DNA from: Lindgomyces ingoldianus
Lineage: Eukaryota > Ascomycota > Dothideomycetes > Pleosporales > Lindgomycetaceae
Direction: 5' to 3'
Length of the DNA stretch: 64,000 nt
NCBI RefSeq assembly: GCF_010093535.1
Contig: NW_022985168.1
Span: forward strand, 1,204,537-1,268,536
Position numbers and translations under genes: made by a program. A model generated the notes under the pieces. That model was not told the origin of the DNA and did not search any database. It saw nothing but the letters and a program-made list of their open reading frames with translations. Shown here piece by piece: positions 33,970-46,036 of this stretch; within the stretch, counting starts at the first letter, position 1, and every line of letters begins with the position of its first letter.

Positions 33970-35167
33970 TCACCTAGTGCTTGCCGCATGCTTCCACTGC
34001 TGATATGCGACCCAAGCTTGAAATGTGGCAACCCCTAGTCCTAATATACCAATCACAAAGGCAATCCCAACGCCGATAAGAGTTGCCATCATTGCGTATC
34101 TCGCTCCGCTCTTCCTCTCCAACCACTTCTGGAACCAACCCCTCAGTGTTGGATTCTGAAATTCGTCATAAAGACCAGCAAGCTGGGAGCCAAAATAATG
34201 ATAGGAGCTTTCTTTTTCGTCCTCTTCCCGGTATCTTGCGGATTCATACCGAAGGAAATCTTCATCAAAAGACCCTCGAGATACGAGAGATGAGAGAAGA
34301 GCCTGGGAGCTCCGATCTTGTGGGAAAAGCACCTTGTGGATCGTATCCAAGACCTCTAATGCCAATTCTCGGGGTATGTTTCCTCTAATTATCTATTAGC
34401 TCATATTATTCCTTCCGATGTTGGGACCAAATGCGAACCTTGTGACAAAATCGCTAACTGACGTTCCCTCATCCGCAGACTGACTTGCAAGGAGATTCTC
34501 CTTTAACACTGCAGTGTAATGGGAAAGCTTCTGAAATGAAACGATTGATGGATATGTCATTTCTCCATGGAATTAGTAGATATTCATGATCCAAAAAGCT
34601 TGAGGAGTGATGGGAAAGTGTGTAGTTGACTATGAACAGGATGAATATAGTAGTGTTAACTGCTCGGCTTTAGTCCGCTGGGTTAGGGGGTTTCTTTTCC
34701 TTGTCCCCTCGAGTTGAAAAGTATTCTTGCATCAATTGTGCTCGCGAGACGCTTGGCTTGGCTTTAATCAGTCGGATTATGTCTAGAAGGTAATTATGAC
34801 TTCTCAATGCTGGGTTCTCGGTGAAGAGCTCAAGTACATATGCTCCTGTCGTCTCTTTGTACCAGGACCAGAACCTCCCAAGTCTTTTAGCTCGGCTCCA
34901 AGGACAGTGGCCTTGTGAACATGATGGCTGATTATCACAGAACCCACACAACTGCCAATTCTACAGAGTCTGCGCGAGGCTCTGGAGATCAGCATCAGCA
35001 ACATCGTGGAGAGGATATGCAAAAGAAACGTCCATTGACATTTCGCCAAGGAGGACAATGCAGCAAGAATACCTAGAAGCAGTGCCTTTGAAACCAAACA
35101 ACGCGGATTGTCCATGACGGCGCTTTTTATCGCCAAAGTTATACTGATGAGAATAACGCGGGCACAA
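33970..35167 (-). pseudogene. Decayed fungal membrane-anchored hypothetical protein
   Basis: A broken gene read on the minus strand. The N-terminal part (from about 35167) runs to an in-frame TAG, then the same frame continues with a Cys-rich block, LCGFCDNQPSCSQGHCPW, and helical sequence (FWSWYKETTGAYVLELF) to an in-frame TAA at 34670-34672. The frame then goes on as SRAVNTTIFILF and PWRNDISINRFISEAFP before failing. The C-terminal piece (34380 to 33970) reads PRELALEVLDTIHKVLFP, YHYFGSQLAGLYDEFQNP, WLERKSGARYAMM, and a single membrane segment (ATLIGVGIAFVIGILGLGVA). The part that should join the two pieces is missing or scrambled near 34,370-34,500. I recall an uncharacterised family of this shape in Leotiomycetes. 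Both stops could come from CAA/CAG by C-to-T change. Introns cannot be fully excluded. Confidence 0.6.
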
Positions 35168-35516
35168 AATGGTTGACGCAGATCCTGGTGGCGTAGCCCC
35201 TCAATTAGGTTAGTATAGTCTAATCACACTTCGCCTAAGATTTGCTTTTCAGCTGAGGATTCGAGACCGTCGAGTTGATTGGATACCTCAACCTTACCGA
35301 CCTCCCCTGGTGCTTCTGAAGGATTGTGGCTGAGCGTACTGCCCCAGGTTGAGCATATCCTCCCCGCTCGCATGAAAGGACTGTGACCGGTTCCTCCGGG
35401 CCGTAAGTCACTAGAAGTTGTCAGCATCACCAGTACTCCAACAATGGCTTTTTAAATCGAATCGCGCTCCCTTCACATGCTTGCCTACTGTTGCTCTGCA
35501 ACTCGTAGTTAGTACC

Positions 35517-37733
35517 ATGGAAAGTTCGTTTTCGCAAGAGGCGGCGGGGCCCAAATTATCATACTCAGGATATGCAAGTTGTGCAACAAGTATAGCAAGT
35601 ACACCAGAAAAGGTCGAGCAACTGGGCAATTCAAGATCAGATCAATGCTATGCATGGGCCGACCTCGAACAATCCCAAACCATTAAAAACCTTCACAATC
35701 GCCGCGCTCAGGGGTCTGATGAACTTTGATAAGAATGTGGATCAGACAGCTTTGGATCGCTTCAAAGATGTTGTAGAGCGAGTGGAAGGGCCGCTGATCG
35801 AGTGCGTGCGTATACGAGGTCGAGAATATCGTCCAATGGCAATACGCCTTACGGTCCTTGGAGGGGATTATATTGACGCAAAACCACGGATTGTTGTCCT
35901 ACGTCCAGAAAAGAGTTCTAAACGAGTGAAGAAGTTCTTCCAACAAACTATGGCCAAATCGATATGTTGTCCCAATGACTGCTCGCAAACACAATTCGAT
36001 GTCACCGTCATTGGCCAAACGCTACGAACCCAGAATACCCAAGCTATAGCGGGAGTTTACGGCGCGTTGATGGATCTTGTTAATGATAGATGGTGGTCTT
36101 CTAGCGCCTTAATCAAGATTTCGAGACCAGAAGAAACTCGGTATGGTACCATAGGGGGTATCGTAAAGATTGTGAAGGCTAACGGTGACTTCGTACTGTG
36201 TGGCTTTATAGCTGGCTATATTCTTGATGGAAGTGATCATAGCCAGAGCGACCTAGCCGAGATGAAATGGTCACCAGACCTAGATACGTCTTCAGATGAA
36301 GAAAACAGCGCTGATCAAGAGATGCCGGATACAGACTCCTTCCGCTATACCTCCGGGCTCGCTGAAGAACCGGTCGATGTTGTCGACCTTGGGCCATCAT
36401 AGTCTAATGTTTGGAGCATCTTCACAAGGCCTCGTACGTTCGAGGCACTAAACCGGGATTGGGCTCTGATTAAAGACATGGATCGGCTCTTCTACAAACG
36501 AAATTATTTGCGTGGACTCGATTCTGGCGCTTCCCGCCGGGGCAGGGATTTCAAGGGGGCTGATAAAAAGGCCATAGCTACCAAAGGTCCCTGCAACGTT
36601 TTAGTAGTGGTTAGCGGCAATCCAAGAAAGGCCATTCTGTCTGGCCTCCCAACCCTTGCTCTGCTACCTTTGGGACTAAAATTTGTGGAACTCTATACTT
36701 TAACACTGGAGGATGGCTCAGATACCTGCTCTTCCAGCATTGCTCGACTTTATCTAAGAAAGCAGGATTACCTGCGGGCAGCTCTGGCTCCTGGGTCATC
36801 AATGAGAGTTCATTCGAAGTCTACGGACATGTTGTTGCTGATGGCCCTTTCAACGATGTCTTTGTCGTCCCACTCCTTGATGCAGTAGACGACATCAAGC
36901 AAGTACTACGGGCAAAACAAGTCTCCCTCGCTTCCGACATTGACTTGTACTCACCTATGCCCGAAGAGCCTAAATGGTCGGCTTCATTAAGTGCGCCCCA
37001 AAGTTCCACATCTTATCGTGATCCGTTCTTCGCTCCTCCACTCAAAGAGAAGCATCCAGCGGCATCGACGGAACTTTTTTCTTGGACCGGTGTCCTACCA
37101 ACGCCTCCGTCGATTAATCGAGATCCGCATCCTATGTATCCTTGGGGGCAGCAGAACTACTACGGACTCCAAAGCCAGAGCGGGTATGGATCTAATGCAA
37201 CACCGGAATTCGTTCAGCATCCTACTGTCGGAGCTACAACGTCGTTTACTCCGTATGACACATATGAGACACCACCAAGTTATGCTGAAGCAATTAGTCC
37301 TCGTTCCCAAGGGGAACGGCCCGCCTCTGGAATGAGACAAGACCAAGAACTCAGCATACCCAATGCGTTGCCCATAGGGACGAATAGTGAGGAGGAAACC
37401 CAAGCCGCCGGCCAAAGTAGATCTGGGCCGGCAAGCGCAACCCCCCTTGAAGAGTTGACTCTTACATGTAAATTCTGCGGGGTGGGTTTCAAGGAGATGT
37501 ACCGGAATGGGAACCAGAAAAGACATATTCGCCAGCTCCATGCAGAATGCGAGCAAGCATTCAAACTAGCAGATGCTCGCAGAAGGCACAGATTGAGACA
37601 GCACCGCGTGTCGACTCCTACGAAGAAGAAACGAAACGTAAAAGGCCGAGCTCGTTTTTCGACGCTGGATGAACCCAAACCTTACATCCCAACTCCATTA
37701 TTTGAAGCTAAGGAGCAAAACAAGCTCTCTTAG
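35517..37733 (+). pseudogene. Decayed protease-like / C2H2 zinc-finger hypothetical protein
   Basis: Consecutive coding pieces on the plus strand in changing frames. Piece 1 starts MESSFSQEAAGPKL at 35517 and leaves frame near 35,650. Piece 2 (35650-36402) starts MHGPTSNNPKP and contains FTIAALRGLMNFDKNVDQTALDRF and GGIVKIVKANGDFVLCGFIAGYI. An in-frame TAG at 36400-36402 interrupts it, and the same frame continues past the stop with RDWALIKDMDRLFYKRNYL to about 36,780. There the sense shifts by one base to piece 3: SSGSWVINESSFEVYGHVVAD, then a Pro/Ser-rich linker and, near the end, a C2H2 finger CKFCGVGF...HIRQLH, ending at 37733. No GT...AG intron fits the shifts. GSSGSWV, DWALI and AGY sit where a trypsin-like Ser, Asp and His would be, with His replaced by Tyr. 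Family function unknown to me. Confidence 0.6.
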
Positions 37734-38150
37734 ATACATTTAAGAACCACAGATCCTCGAAGATAGGACCCATCGAGGCCCTTGGATCTACAACGCCAAA
37801 GGGTTTCACCGAAAATGAACTTCCAAACGGTAAGTATGAGGAGTGGCGCACATAACCCAGCTTCTTCTCACACCGGACTTCTTTCACCTCCTACAGTAGG
37901 GCCTACGGCTCCCACCTCTTAGGAGTCTTTCAATTCACGTACTGGTCTTTGCCTGTAATCTCATCGTATCACATCGTGCACTTGTTCGAAATATGAACAT
38001 CCATGGACGTGAGTTCAGTATTATCTTCCATGCGCCGAGAAACAATTGCTGGGATTGACTTAGACTACGTATGGAATCTTGACCTACCGTCAACTTAAGT
38101 CCTCCTCCGTGTCCAGTATCCCTTTCACATTTCCAGTAAATCGATTCCGG
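37734..38150. other. Spacer, no gene seen
   Basis: Downstream of both the zinc-finger pseudogene and the convergent hydrolase gene. Nothing supportable. Confidence 0.4.
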
Positions 38151-39164
38151 CTATGCCGTAATCTCCCATGTACCCTGCGTGACCTCTTCACTTTCTCCAT
38201 CCCACCCAACCGCCACCTCCTTCTCATCTTTCTTCTTTGCCAGTCTCTCCCCACCAACCCACTCGGCCGCAATTCTCCCCACCATCACCCCCAAAGCTTT
38301 TTCTGCCTTGGTTGGTTTAACGTGCATACCGTGATCTGCACCCTTGATTACAACAAGCCAGCTCTCCGCTTCCATCTTCTTCCTGACCTCACTGAGTTTG
38401 CTGAGCGGACACATACTGTCTCTCTCACCGATGACAAATAATACTCTAGCTTTTTGTGGAAGATCTAGTAATATCTTATCTCGAATATCGTTCTTCGGAC
38501 CCACAAGTGGATACGATACTAAGATTAGTGAGAATTTCTGATCTTCTTTACCTGCCGACTCTTCTCTCCAGGATGATATGGTCTCCGTTGCAGCAATGAC
38601 GGCAGCGCGAGACCCCATACTTCGGCCACCCAACACCAACTCTAACTCCCCTTTCTCTGTAATCAACTTGCGGTTCCGAAGCTGTTCGACGCAAGCGTGA
38701 AATCCCCTAACCCGGGACTTCAGATTCATGCTCCCTTGAAATGCATATACATCTCTCAAACTGGAATACCCGGTGCAGAAATTCACCACGGCAGGCGCAG
38801 CGAGGGTGCCACCTGCACCATGGGTGAACACTAGCGTCGACTTTGTCTCGCTTCCTACAGCTGAAGGGCATGGGTAGTGCTGGAAATTAACTGGATAATT
38901 CCCGGAATTTTGAGTAATGTTGAGTGAAGTCTGGGGCGGGCTTGGTTGGGAGGGACTAGCTTCCTTTTTGGGATTTGCAGACTTTGAGGGCTTGATTTTT
39001 GTCGCCTTTTTGGCTTTGGTACTCGGCTTCGGCTTTGCAGATGTTGGTTCAAAGCCTGGTTCTGCAGGAGCATCGGCAGAGCGAGACGTGTTTCTGGGGC
39101 TGCGTCGCTTGGGTACAGGGGCTGCTACCTCAGATGACGTCGACTTACGACGTTTGGGCGGCAT
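38151..39164 (-). CDS. KANSL3/TEX30-like alpha/beta hydrolase
   Basis: Single-exon gene, 337 aa. The N-terminal 80 residues are basic and Ser/Pro/Lys-rich (MPPKRRKSTS...KPSTKAKKATKIKPSK), likely disordered with nuclear-signal-like clusters. The rest is an alpha/beta hydrolase fold of the KANL3/Tex30 type: oxyanion strand FTHGAGG at 113-119, MNLKSRVRGFHACVEQL, nucleophile elbow GGRSMGSR with Ser182, acid Asp249 in GERDSMCP, and His278 in GADHGM. All three catalytic positions are present, so it may be an active esterase or thioesterase, though family members in other organisms have no firm substrate. TEX30 is typically about 230 aa, so the core is of normal length and the N-terminus is the addition. 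The start is the first ATG of the frame. Confidence 0.87.
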   Translation of the reverse strand: MPPKRRKSTSSEVAAPVPKRRSPRNTSRSADAPAEPGFEPTSAKPKPSTKAKKATKIKPSKSANPKKEASPSQPSPPQTSLNITQNSGNYPVNFQHYPCPSAVGSETKSTLVFTHGAGGTLAAPAVVNFCTGYSSLRDVYAFQGSMNLKSRVRGFHACVEQLRNRKLITEKGELELVLGGRSMGSRAAVIAATETISSWREESAGKEDQKFSLILVSYPLVGPKNDIRDKILLDLPQKARVLFVIGERDSMCPLSKLSEVRKKMEAESWLVVIKGADHGMHVKPTKAEKALGVMVGRIAAEWVGGERLAKKKDEKEVAVGWDGESEEVTQGTWEITA

Positions 39165-42100
39165 TGTTTCGTGATGTTGAGGTTATTTCGGCGACTTGGG
39201 GAGATGAATTAATGTTTCGGTACGCGTGTGGCGCTGAGTTGCGTTGATAGTCTGAGTTGTTCGCTTTCCTGTTTCCGATCGTGAGGGATGGTTTTGGTAT
39301 AGTAGTGGGAAGGTCTAGGTTTAGGTCGAGTTGCGGCTGAAACGATTTCCAGCCACATACCTGCCACATTCATCACCATTATTTTGTGCTGACATTCAGC
39401 ACGACTCTCTGGACTAAGAAAGGGACCTAGACTATCGTGGTTGCCTAGAGGATCAGAGGTGGACATGTCTTGCTCTAGCTTGGTGTGCAACTGGCTCCTG
39501 GCTCACTATCTGAGTCAATTTTCTGGTGACGAAGATCTCGCAAAGTTTGTTCAATGAAGGCATTAAGGCAAACGAAGCCCCCACCGTGGTTGAGGGGGCA
39601 CATAGTAGACGAAATTTGCTCTAGCTATAGCCTTGTTCCGATGCGCTTTTCCGCCGATCACCAGAGAATTTCACATTGTCGAATGCAGGGCACAGCAGGA
39701 CGGCAGGATGGAAAGCCGATGTATTCAGCCCTGCCCGCGCTTTGGCAATGGACTGCATGGAATACCGGCTGCACCGAATACAAGGCGTATCACTTAACAA
39801 ACAAAAAGATGGAAGATGAAGAAAAGGAAGGGGATCAGAATGCTGAAACCTGCTAGCAACGTAACGCAGTGGCCAAATCTGGTGGAAGGAAGTTACAACA
39901 GTCTCCTAGCGCGTCGCCATCCTAGTTATGGGATGGGACTTCGTAGTTCCCGTGTAATAAAAGATTTGACTAAAAGCTGTCGATTGTTCGTACGAAGCAA
40001 CCTAAACGATTCTGCAGGCTATCACAATAAAAGGGGCTCCTGGTGGCCATGAGATTGACTCTACGAAATTTCATCTCTTCCATCAGCCTTTTTAATCAAT
40101 TTTCATCTCATATTATCTTTCCGCGCTTGACTAACCTAATTATTGATTTAACATCCCTTCCAAATCATACCTCCGGCCCAAAGCAAAACCATATCCAGCC
40201 CATCTTCTGTCGCGCGTGTATTTTATCCACCTATACATCCCCTTCTGCTGTGCTTGGTAGTAGGTTGACCTTTTGCCACTCTCAACATCCTGTATTCGAA
40301 CTCAATGAGGACCTGCAGTATGTCAACTACTCCAACTACCCGCGTTCGCCGATACATAAAGCGAGATGACAGAAAACTCTTTTCGCTCATTGTCTTCGCT
40401 GTGGGCTCTAACTGTTCCATATAAGAAAGGCAATTCTCACAATTCAAAATGGGTGCGGATGTCTATCAAAACCGCACGCTGACGACCATGCAAGGGAAGG
40501 ACTATGGATCTCTGTAGTTTAAAAGACTTATGGTTTTACGCTCTGCCCTAACTGGGCGGACATCGGTAATAACACTGTAAGTGTGGAGCACAAATAGAGT
40601 ATGAACCTCGGCCAATTTTCAAGTTTGGAGCAAAGGGTGCAGGTGGATGTATAAACCGTTGTGAAGGAATGTGATCATCAAGACATACCAGCACCACTTG
40701 ATTTGAGTCATTCAGAGCAAATCTGAGACCTCGGACAGGCTCTGCTAAAATGACTAAGGTTGAGTGGTCTCCTCTCAGAAATATTCAACCCAAGGCTTAG
40801 AACCATATAAATCTAGCCTTGGAAGTCCATCTCGCAACCTTTCTGCAACGACTAGACGACGCGAGATTCAAGATTAAACTCTTATGGACTGGCGTGGGAA
40901 AGGGACTTCGGATTGAAGATTCTTAATGGAGAATAGACTCATATACCGGTGTTAAAGGGAATGTACAGACGATGGCATGACTTGCAACGAAACCGGTACG
41001 GGAGACAGTCACCCGGGAGTTTGACCCTAAAGGCTTAAAATTCGAGGGAAAATTCGAGGATATCGACCGAAATAATGTTCGGGAATTCGGGGGCGAAGCA
41101 CTTCCAAAGTTGGCATGAGTCGCGATGATAGCGTTTCGCATTAATTTAGGGTAGTATTTGAAGAAGGGAGATTTTCTTGCAGCTACATTTCAATTGAATC
41201 CTATATTATGAAGTAGATTTGAAAACTTTTTTATTCTCAGAAATTTCTATAACCCATCGTGGCCGTACAATTAACGATCTCAGGGCTGAACGGTGGAGGC
41301 ATGTGTTTCTCCTTCTAATTCTCAACCGACATCGGCCTGGGCGCTTGCTTTCTTCTTCATAAGTTCCCCGGTGACCCTTAAAACCATGTAAATTGTGTTC
41401 TGGTACTATAGTGATTTTGTTTCCTATTGACATGTTGGGTGAATCCAACTGGATGGCCGGTGTGAACAATCGGTGGGATGTGGCTAGACTCACTACGTAG
41501 CAGAAATGTTAGGAATCCTTTCGCAACCTATTCTTTCCTATCGCCCTAATGATGCCACAAAGTGGAACCAGAATTAGAAAGAGCTGCTAAGCCTATCTAA
41601 GTTCTGTCATGCCCATTAGGACAATCCTTAATAATGCGTTGTGCATGGCAATTATTTTAAAATCGCCTTCACAAAAGTACACTCAACTCATACGGTTGAG
41701 GTTTCTCTCTGTCATTTATATTGCTGTTGGTGATTCCTAAAAGCTAAACATCGCCGTCAGCTTCGCTATAATGCCTAGTCGTCTACTCTCGGAGACCACT
41801 GTGATAATTCTGAAGGGCTTATTCCGTAATTACTTTTTCCGAACTCAACTCGGCGACGAAATCCGTACTAGATCCCCTTCATTAAAATTAAAGCACAATG
41901 TATAACTGCTATTGCCTTGCGAGATAGTTATTCATAAGGCAGTGAAATGAAGTACAGCAACGAGGTACAAAGCAATGTCTGAACTAGCAAGTTTCATATA
42001 ACCTTCCATGACATTATAAACCTGAAGACTCCAAGCATAGCAATGTCTTGGTTTCTGTCATGCACCTGCGGCGACCATACTCCTAGTCCAAGTTCCTTCT

Positions 42101-42632
42101 CCAATCTCAAAGCAGAACCGGTCCAGAAGCTCGCCAAGCCTACCCCAGCAAGGAACATTCCGATCATACTTGATTTAATAGTCTTTTACGCAAGAGTGGT
42201 AGTGCTTCTACCTTCGTTACATTCCAGCGATAGTAACGCGACTTAAACAAAACCTCAATGGGCTCCATACCTCGTCACTCACGCCCGAAAACAGTATTAC
42301 CAAACTTTATTGCTATCTTTAGCTCCTGTCCGAGCTCCACTATCATATTGATTCAATAGAGGGATGTCGATTCCTCGAAGTAGATGAAACAATGAAGCAT
42401 CCCCCGTTAAAATGCTATTGAACCCATTAGCCCATCCTGTTCGTCCTTAACACCGCTAAAATACCACACTATTACTTGGAGAAAGGGGTTGAATTGTAAG
42501 ATAGGCTTTTGGTATTCCCGTTCACGCTAAGAAACAAACTCGAAAACCCACCCAGGCCGCCGTCGCCGCAGCAGCCGGCAAAACTCCAGATCCAGTTCAG
42601 CCCCTTGTAAAAAGAACATGTTCAGAAAGAAG
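39165..42632. other. Gene-poor region
   Basis: About 3.5 kb with only short frames on both strands, none recognisable. AT content rises between 39,900 and 42,600. May hold promoter DNA of the hydrolase gene and the 3' region of RMP1. Confidence 0.4.
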
Positions 42633-43273
42633 CTACTCGTCACGCTGAATCACGACCCCCATATCCATGCCCTCCTCTTCCTCTTGCTCCTCCGCCACCA
42701 ACTCCCCCCATCCTTCTACTAGGGTACCCTCATCTACACTCCGGAGGACCGCCTTCATGTCCTCGGAGCCGATCTCCTCATAGAACTCGGTTATGCCCGA
42801 GATCTTGCAGATTCGGGCTGTGGCAGCCATGAGCACCAGCCCCATGACCGCAAACTGGCCAGCAGCAACGAGCTGAGTGAAAGTGCTTTAAATAGCGTCA
42901 GCAAAAGCTTCAGGCTAATTTCTAGGAGAAGGGGGTAGGTGAGGACTTACAGGTACCACTGGTGAATACACCGCTCATCCCAGAAGCGGAGACGCTGCTG
43001 GAGGGCACTTGTCTTGCTATTCTCGATCTCGCCAATCAGAAGGCCAAGCTGTTTCCTGAACTGACAGAGGCTCTTAAACCAGTGGCTACGGCGATGCTGG
43101 TTGCGATTGCGTATGTAAAGCCGGATGAGGAGCTCATGGATATCGACGAGGGCCTGATTTTCTGCCCCGGAGGCGCGAAGAAGGCGAGTGGCGCTGACTT
43201 TGGGGAGCATGTCAGCGGACTCGAGGACCGGGTCATGAACTGGGACTGGTCGGAGGTTGTTGAGAACGGCCAT
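42633..43273 (-). CDS. RMP1: RNase MRP subunit Rmp1
   Basis: Protein specific to ribonuclease MRP, the RNA enzyme that cuts pre-rRNA at site A3 and some mRNAs. Two exons on the minus strand: 42951-43273 and 42633-42885, with intron 42886-42950 (GTAAGT...AAAG); 191 aa. The conserved core is read across the junction: IHELLIRLYIRNRNQHRRSHWFK, then LRFWDERCIHQWYL joined to TFTQLVAAGQFAVMGLVLMA. The NRNQHRR...HW block followed by a QLVA...QFA...G helix is the signature of Rmp1. The C-terminus is acidic (AEEQEEEEGMDMG). Neither exon alone contains the full core, which supports the splice. The acceptor is AAAG rather than the preferred pyrimidine-AG, so its exact position carries slight doubt. Confidence 0.87.
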
Positions 43274-45960
43274 TGCTGCTTGATGAAAAATTGCGTAAAG
43301 TGCGAAGTGTGTTGAGTACGCGGGATGAGAGCTTGTCGCTCTTATGTTGCGTTGAACGCTAGAGAAAGCCGAAAGCTGGTCTGTTTGCCTACAAGAAGCC
43401 GAGAGACGTTAAGTGCAGCGGTCCGGCGCTCTACTCACTCCCGAAGAGTTGCGCGTGTAGCCGTAAAGTATGTAGTACGAAGCTGTGATTCCCGTGATCG
43501 TGTGAGAGGGTGAGGTGGATTGGATGTTGTGCTGTCGCAAGAGGGTTACGGAGAAGTCGAATCCGTGAACTTTATGATACTTTCGCTAGAAATTGACCGC
43601 GACAGGAGCCCTCGTGACTTGCTCTAAGCTATCGCAACAGCAGAAGGAGCGTTCTGGTCAAAGCGCAAAGACGACGACCAGTCTTGGCATTTGTGATGAG
43701 GTGGACAGTGTCGGTGCAATGCACATACTTAAGGAGGGGAAGAAGAGATGGGTTTTGTAGTAATCGGCGCGACGACTGGAAGAAGGGAGAGGATGAAGAA
43801 GGTAGGTCTGGTGTGAAGATAAATTGTTGGGCTCGTGGGAACGAGGGAAGCTGCTTGTTGTTCTTATCGAGGCACGGCCTGTGGTGATGGCACAGTGATT
43901 CAAGTCAAGGATCAAGAATCAGCAAAGGACGGATAACCTTAAAGGATCCGCGCCGTGCTGTGCAGTTTCAGGAAGCTTGGAGGAATCGATCAACGGTGTA
44001 GATGCTACAGATCTACAGCTTCGCCTGGGTAATCGATCAAGCGTGTTTGGAATAGGAGAATATGTGGGGAGCTGGTGAGGACGGGACAGCACTAGAGCGG
44101 GTGGGTCTGCTGTGTGCACAGCTCTTGTTCTTTTAATTTCGGGTCCTGTGTATCGTAGGCTCTTGACAGACTCTGAGGTAAGATGCTGCCTGTGTCATGT
44201 AACCAACCGAGGGCTGCAGACCTTCAACTAGCGTTCATATGGATCGAAGTGGTGTTGAGATCGGCACAGCAACCAGGAGCGAAGTGACACTGTGTTCATT
44301 CGTAGACGGAGGAGGATGGCCAGATGTAAATTATCCTATGCGAGCTGATGTGTTTTAGCACCCGATGCGCGGTTGTTGGTGGCCTGCGTCGCGTGTTTCC
44401 GCTCCGGGTTGCTAGCTTGAGGCTGGCGAGCAATTAACCTGTTGGAACGCGCCTAAGTCAGCCACTGTTCCCCCTCCACCATCACTCTCAGCCTTGCAAC
44501 ACCTGCAATACGGACAGGGCCATTTTCGCACTCGCAATCCCACAACCCCTGTTTTCGCCTTCTAGGGGCCGTAGCATCGTTCTGCAAAGCAGTCTCGAGG
44601 AAGTCCCTTGCTATGGTACTGTGCCCCTGGCGCCCTTGATGCAGGCTCTGTCCGGCACCATGCGGGGTTACCCCCAACACTTTAACAGTTATCACGCGTT
44701 GAGGATTTCGGTATCTCGAAGCTATTCTGGAGTCAAGCGGTGTTGGGACGAGAGTACTAGAGCTTGCAGAGTCCTCTGGCGCTCTACATGGCGGCCGCCT
44801 TGTTACGTACTGCCCCAACCCACCACCCCCGTGTCTCTAGCACAGGATGGTAAGCCTTGTCAGCGGATCAAGGAGCTTAGGGACAGCTTGAAGCTCCTGG
44901 TGCTCCTTTCTGGACATTGGGATAGCGATTTGCGGGTGCAAAGCCTCGTTCGACGTCCTGCCGCAGCCTCCTTCCTTGACGCACGGCTGTGGCAACGAGC
45001 GGCGAAGACACTGTCGAAACTGCAAACAGGATCTCCTCACGCGAAGAACATCCAACTTTGTGACACCGATGGACATTGGCTGTTCAGAATATAGGGTCGA
45101 TATTCTGTAAATACTATGCATTGCGGCCCGTACCTGATCCAGTCGCTGCAAAACGTCCCTGCTGGGAAGGAACAGCACCTACCCCAAAAAGTAACTCCCC
45201 CGGAAACGGAAACAGCCCCCACCTTGAGAAGGACACCGTATTGGGTTTCAGGAAGCACTTGTAGGCTGTCTTTCGGCCATTGCAATACCAGTTTTCCGCG
45301 AAGGCGTTAATTCTTACCAAGGAGGACACATTTGCGGCGCGATGACAATATCGATCGAATGAATGCCATACGTTTCCGGGAGGATACATGCGTGTTGCCA
45401 CGTTGCTAGCCCCCAATAGGATTCTCAATCCTGATCCAGAAGTATGCACGTCTATTATCATGGACCTTGTTGTATTGGCATGAGCTTCATCCAGAACTCG
45501 TTAGCTGACCATCTTGCAGCTGATATGTAGCCCGCCCTCTTCTATTTAACGACTTCATGGTCGTATGCTTGACTGGTAACTGCCATAATAATTGGCATTC
45601 GACGCATCCGACCATTACCCTCCGATTAAATACCTTCGGCTTTGCTTGAGGCGCCATCGTTCCCGACACCAGGCACGAGTCGTATCTTGAGATCTAGACT
45701 TTTGTGCTAATAGCTTCGTTGGCATGTAATGGAAAAAAGCCATTCTTTCACTACGCATACACATAATCTACTTCTTAAACCAGCATAACACTTTCTTTTC
45801 TTCCGACGATAAATCGGTACATATTAAGATCGCCAGGAGGAGGCCGAGATCGGCCAAAGTGGTGATATGCCTGCTTAAAACGAGGTGCGAGCCTCCATCG
45901 GACAAGGACTAGTTGCAATGTGGAGCAAAGGCCTAGTGAGAATGGAAGGAATTAGTGACG
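43274..45960. other. Gene-poor region upstream of RMP1
   Basis: No gene recognised. Frames of 110-160 codons occur at 44453-45461 on both strands but overlap each other in different frames and lack domains, which points to chance openness in GC-richer DNA. Confidence 0.35.
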
Positions 45961-46036
45961 ACTAAAGGAGCCAAGGAAGACTAAAGGATCCTAGGAAGAT
46001 CAAAAGAATCCAGGAAGAACCAAAGGAGCCAAGGAG
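45961..46036. repeat. 19-bp minisatellite, four degenerate copies
   Basis: Four consecutive 19-base units of the form ACTAAAGGAGCCAAGGAAG, ACTAAAGGATCCTAGGAAG, ATCAAAAGAATCCAGGAAG, AACCAAAGGAGCCAAGGAG. A fifth, poorer copy may follow. 19 is not a multiple of three, so this is not a coding repeat. Confidence 0.8.
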
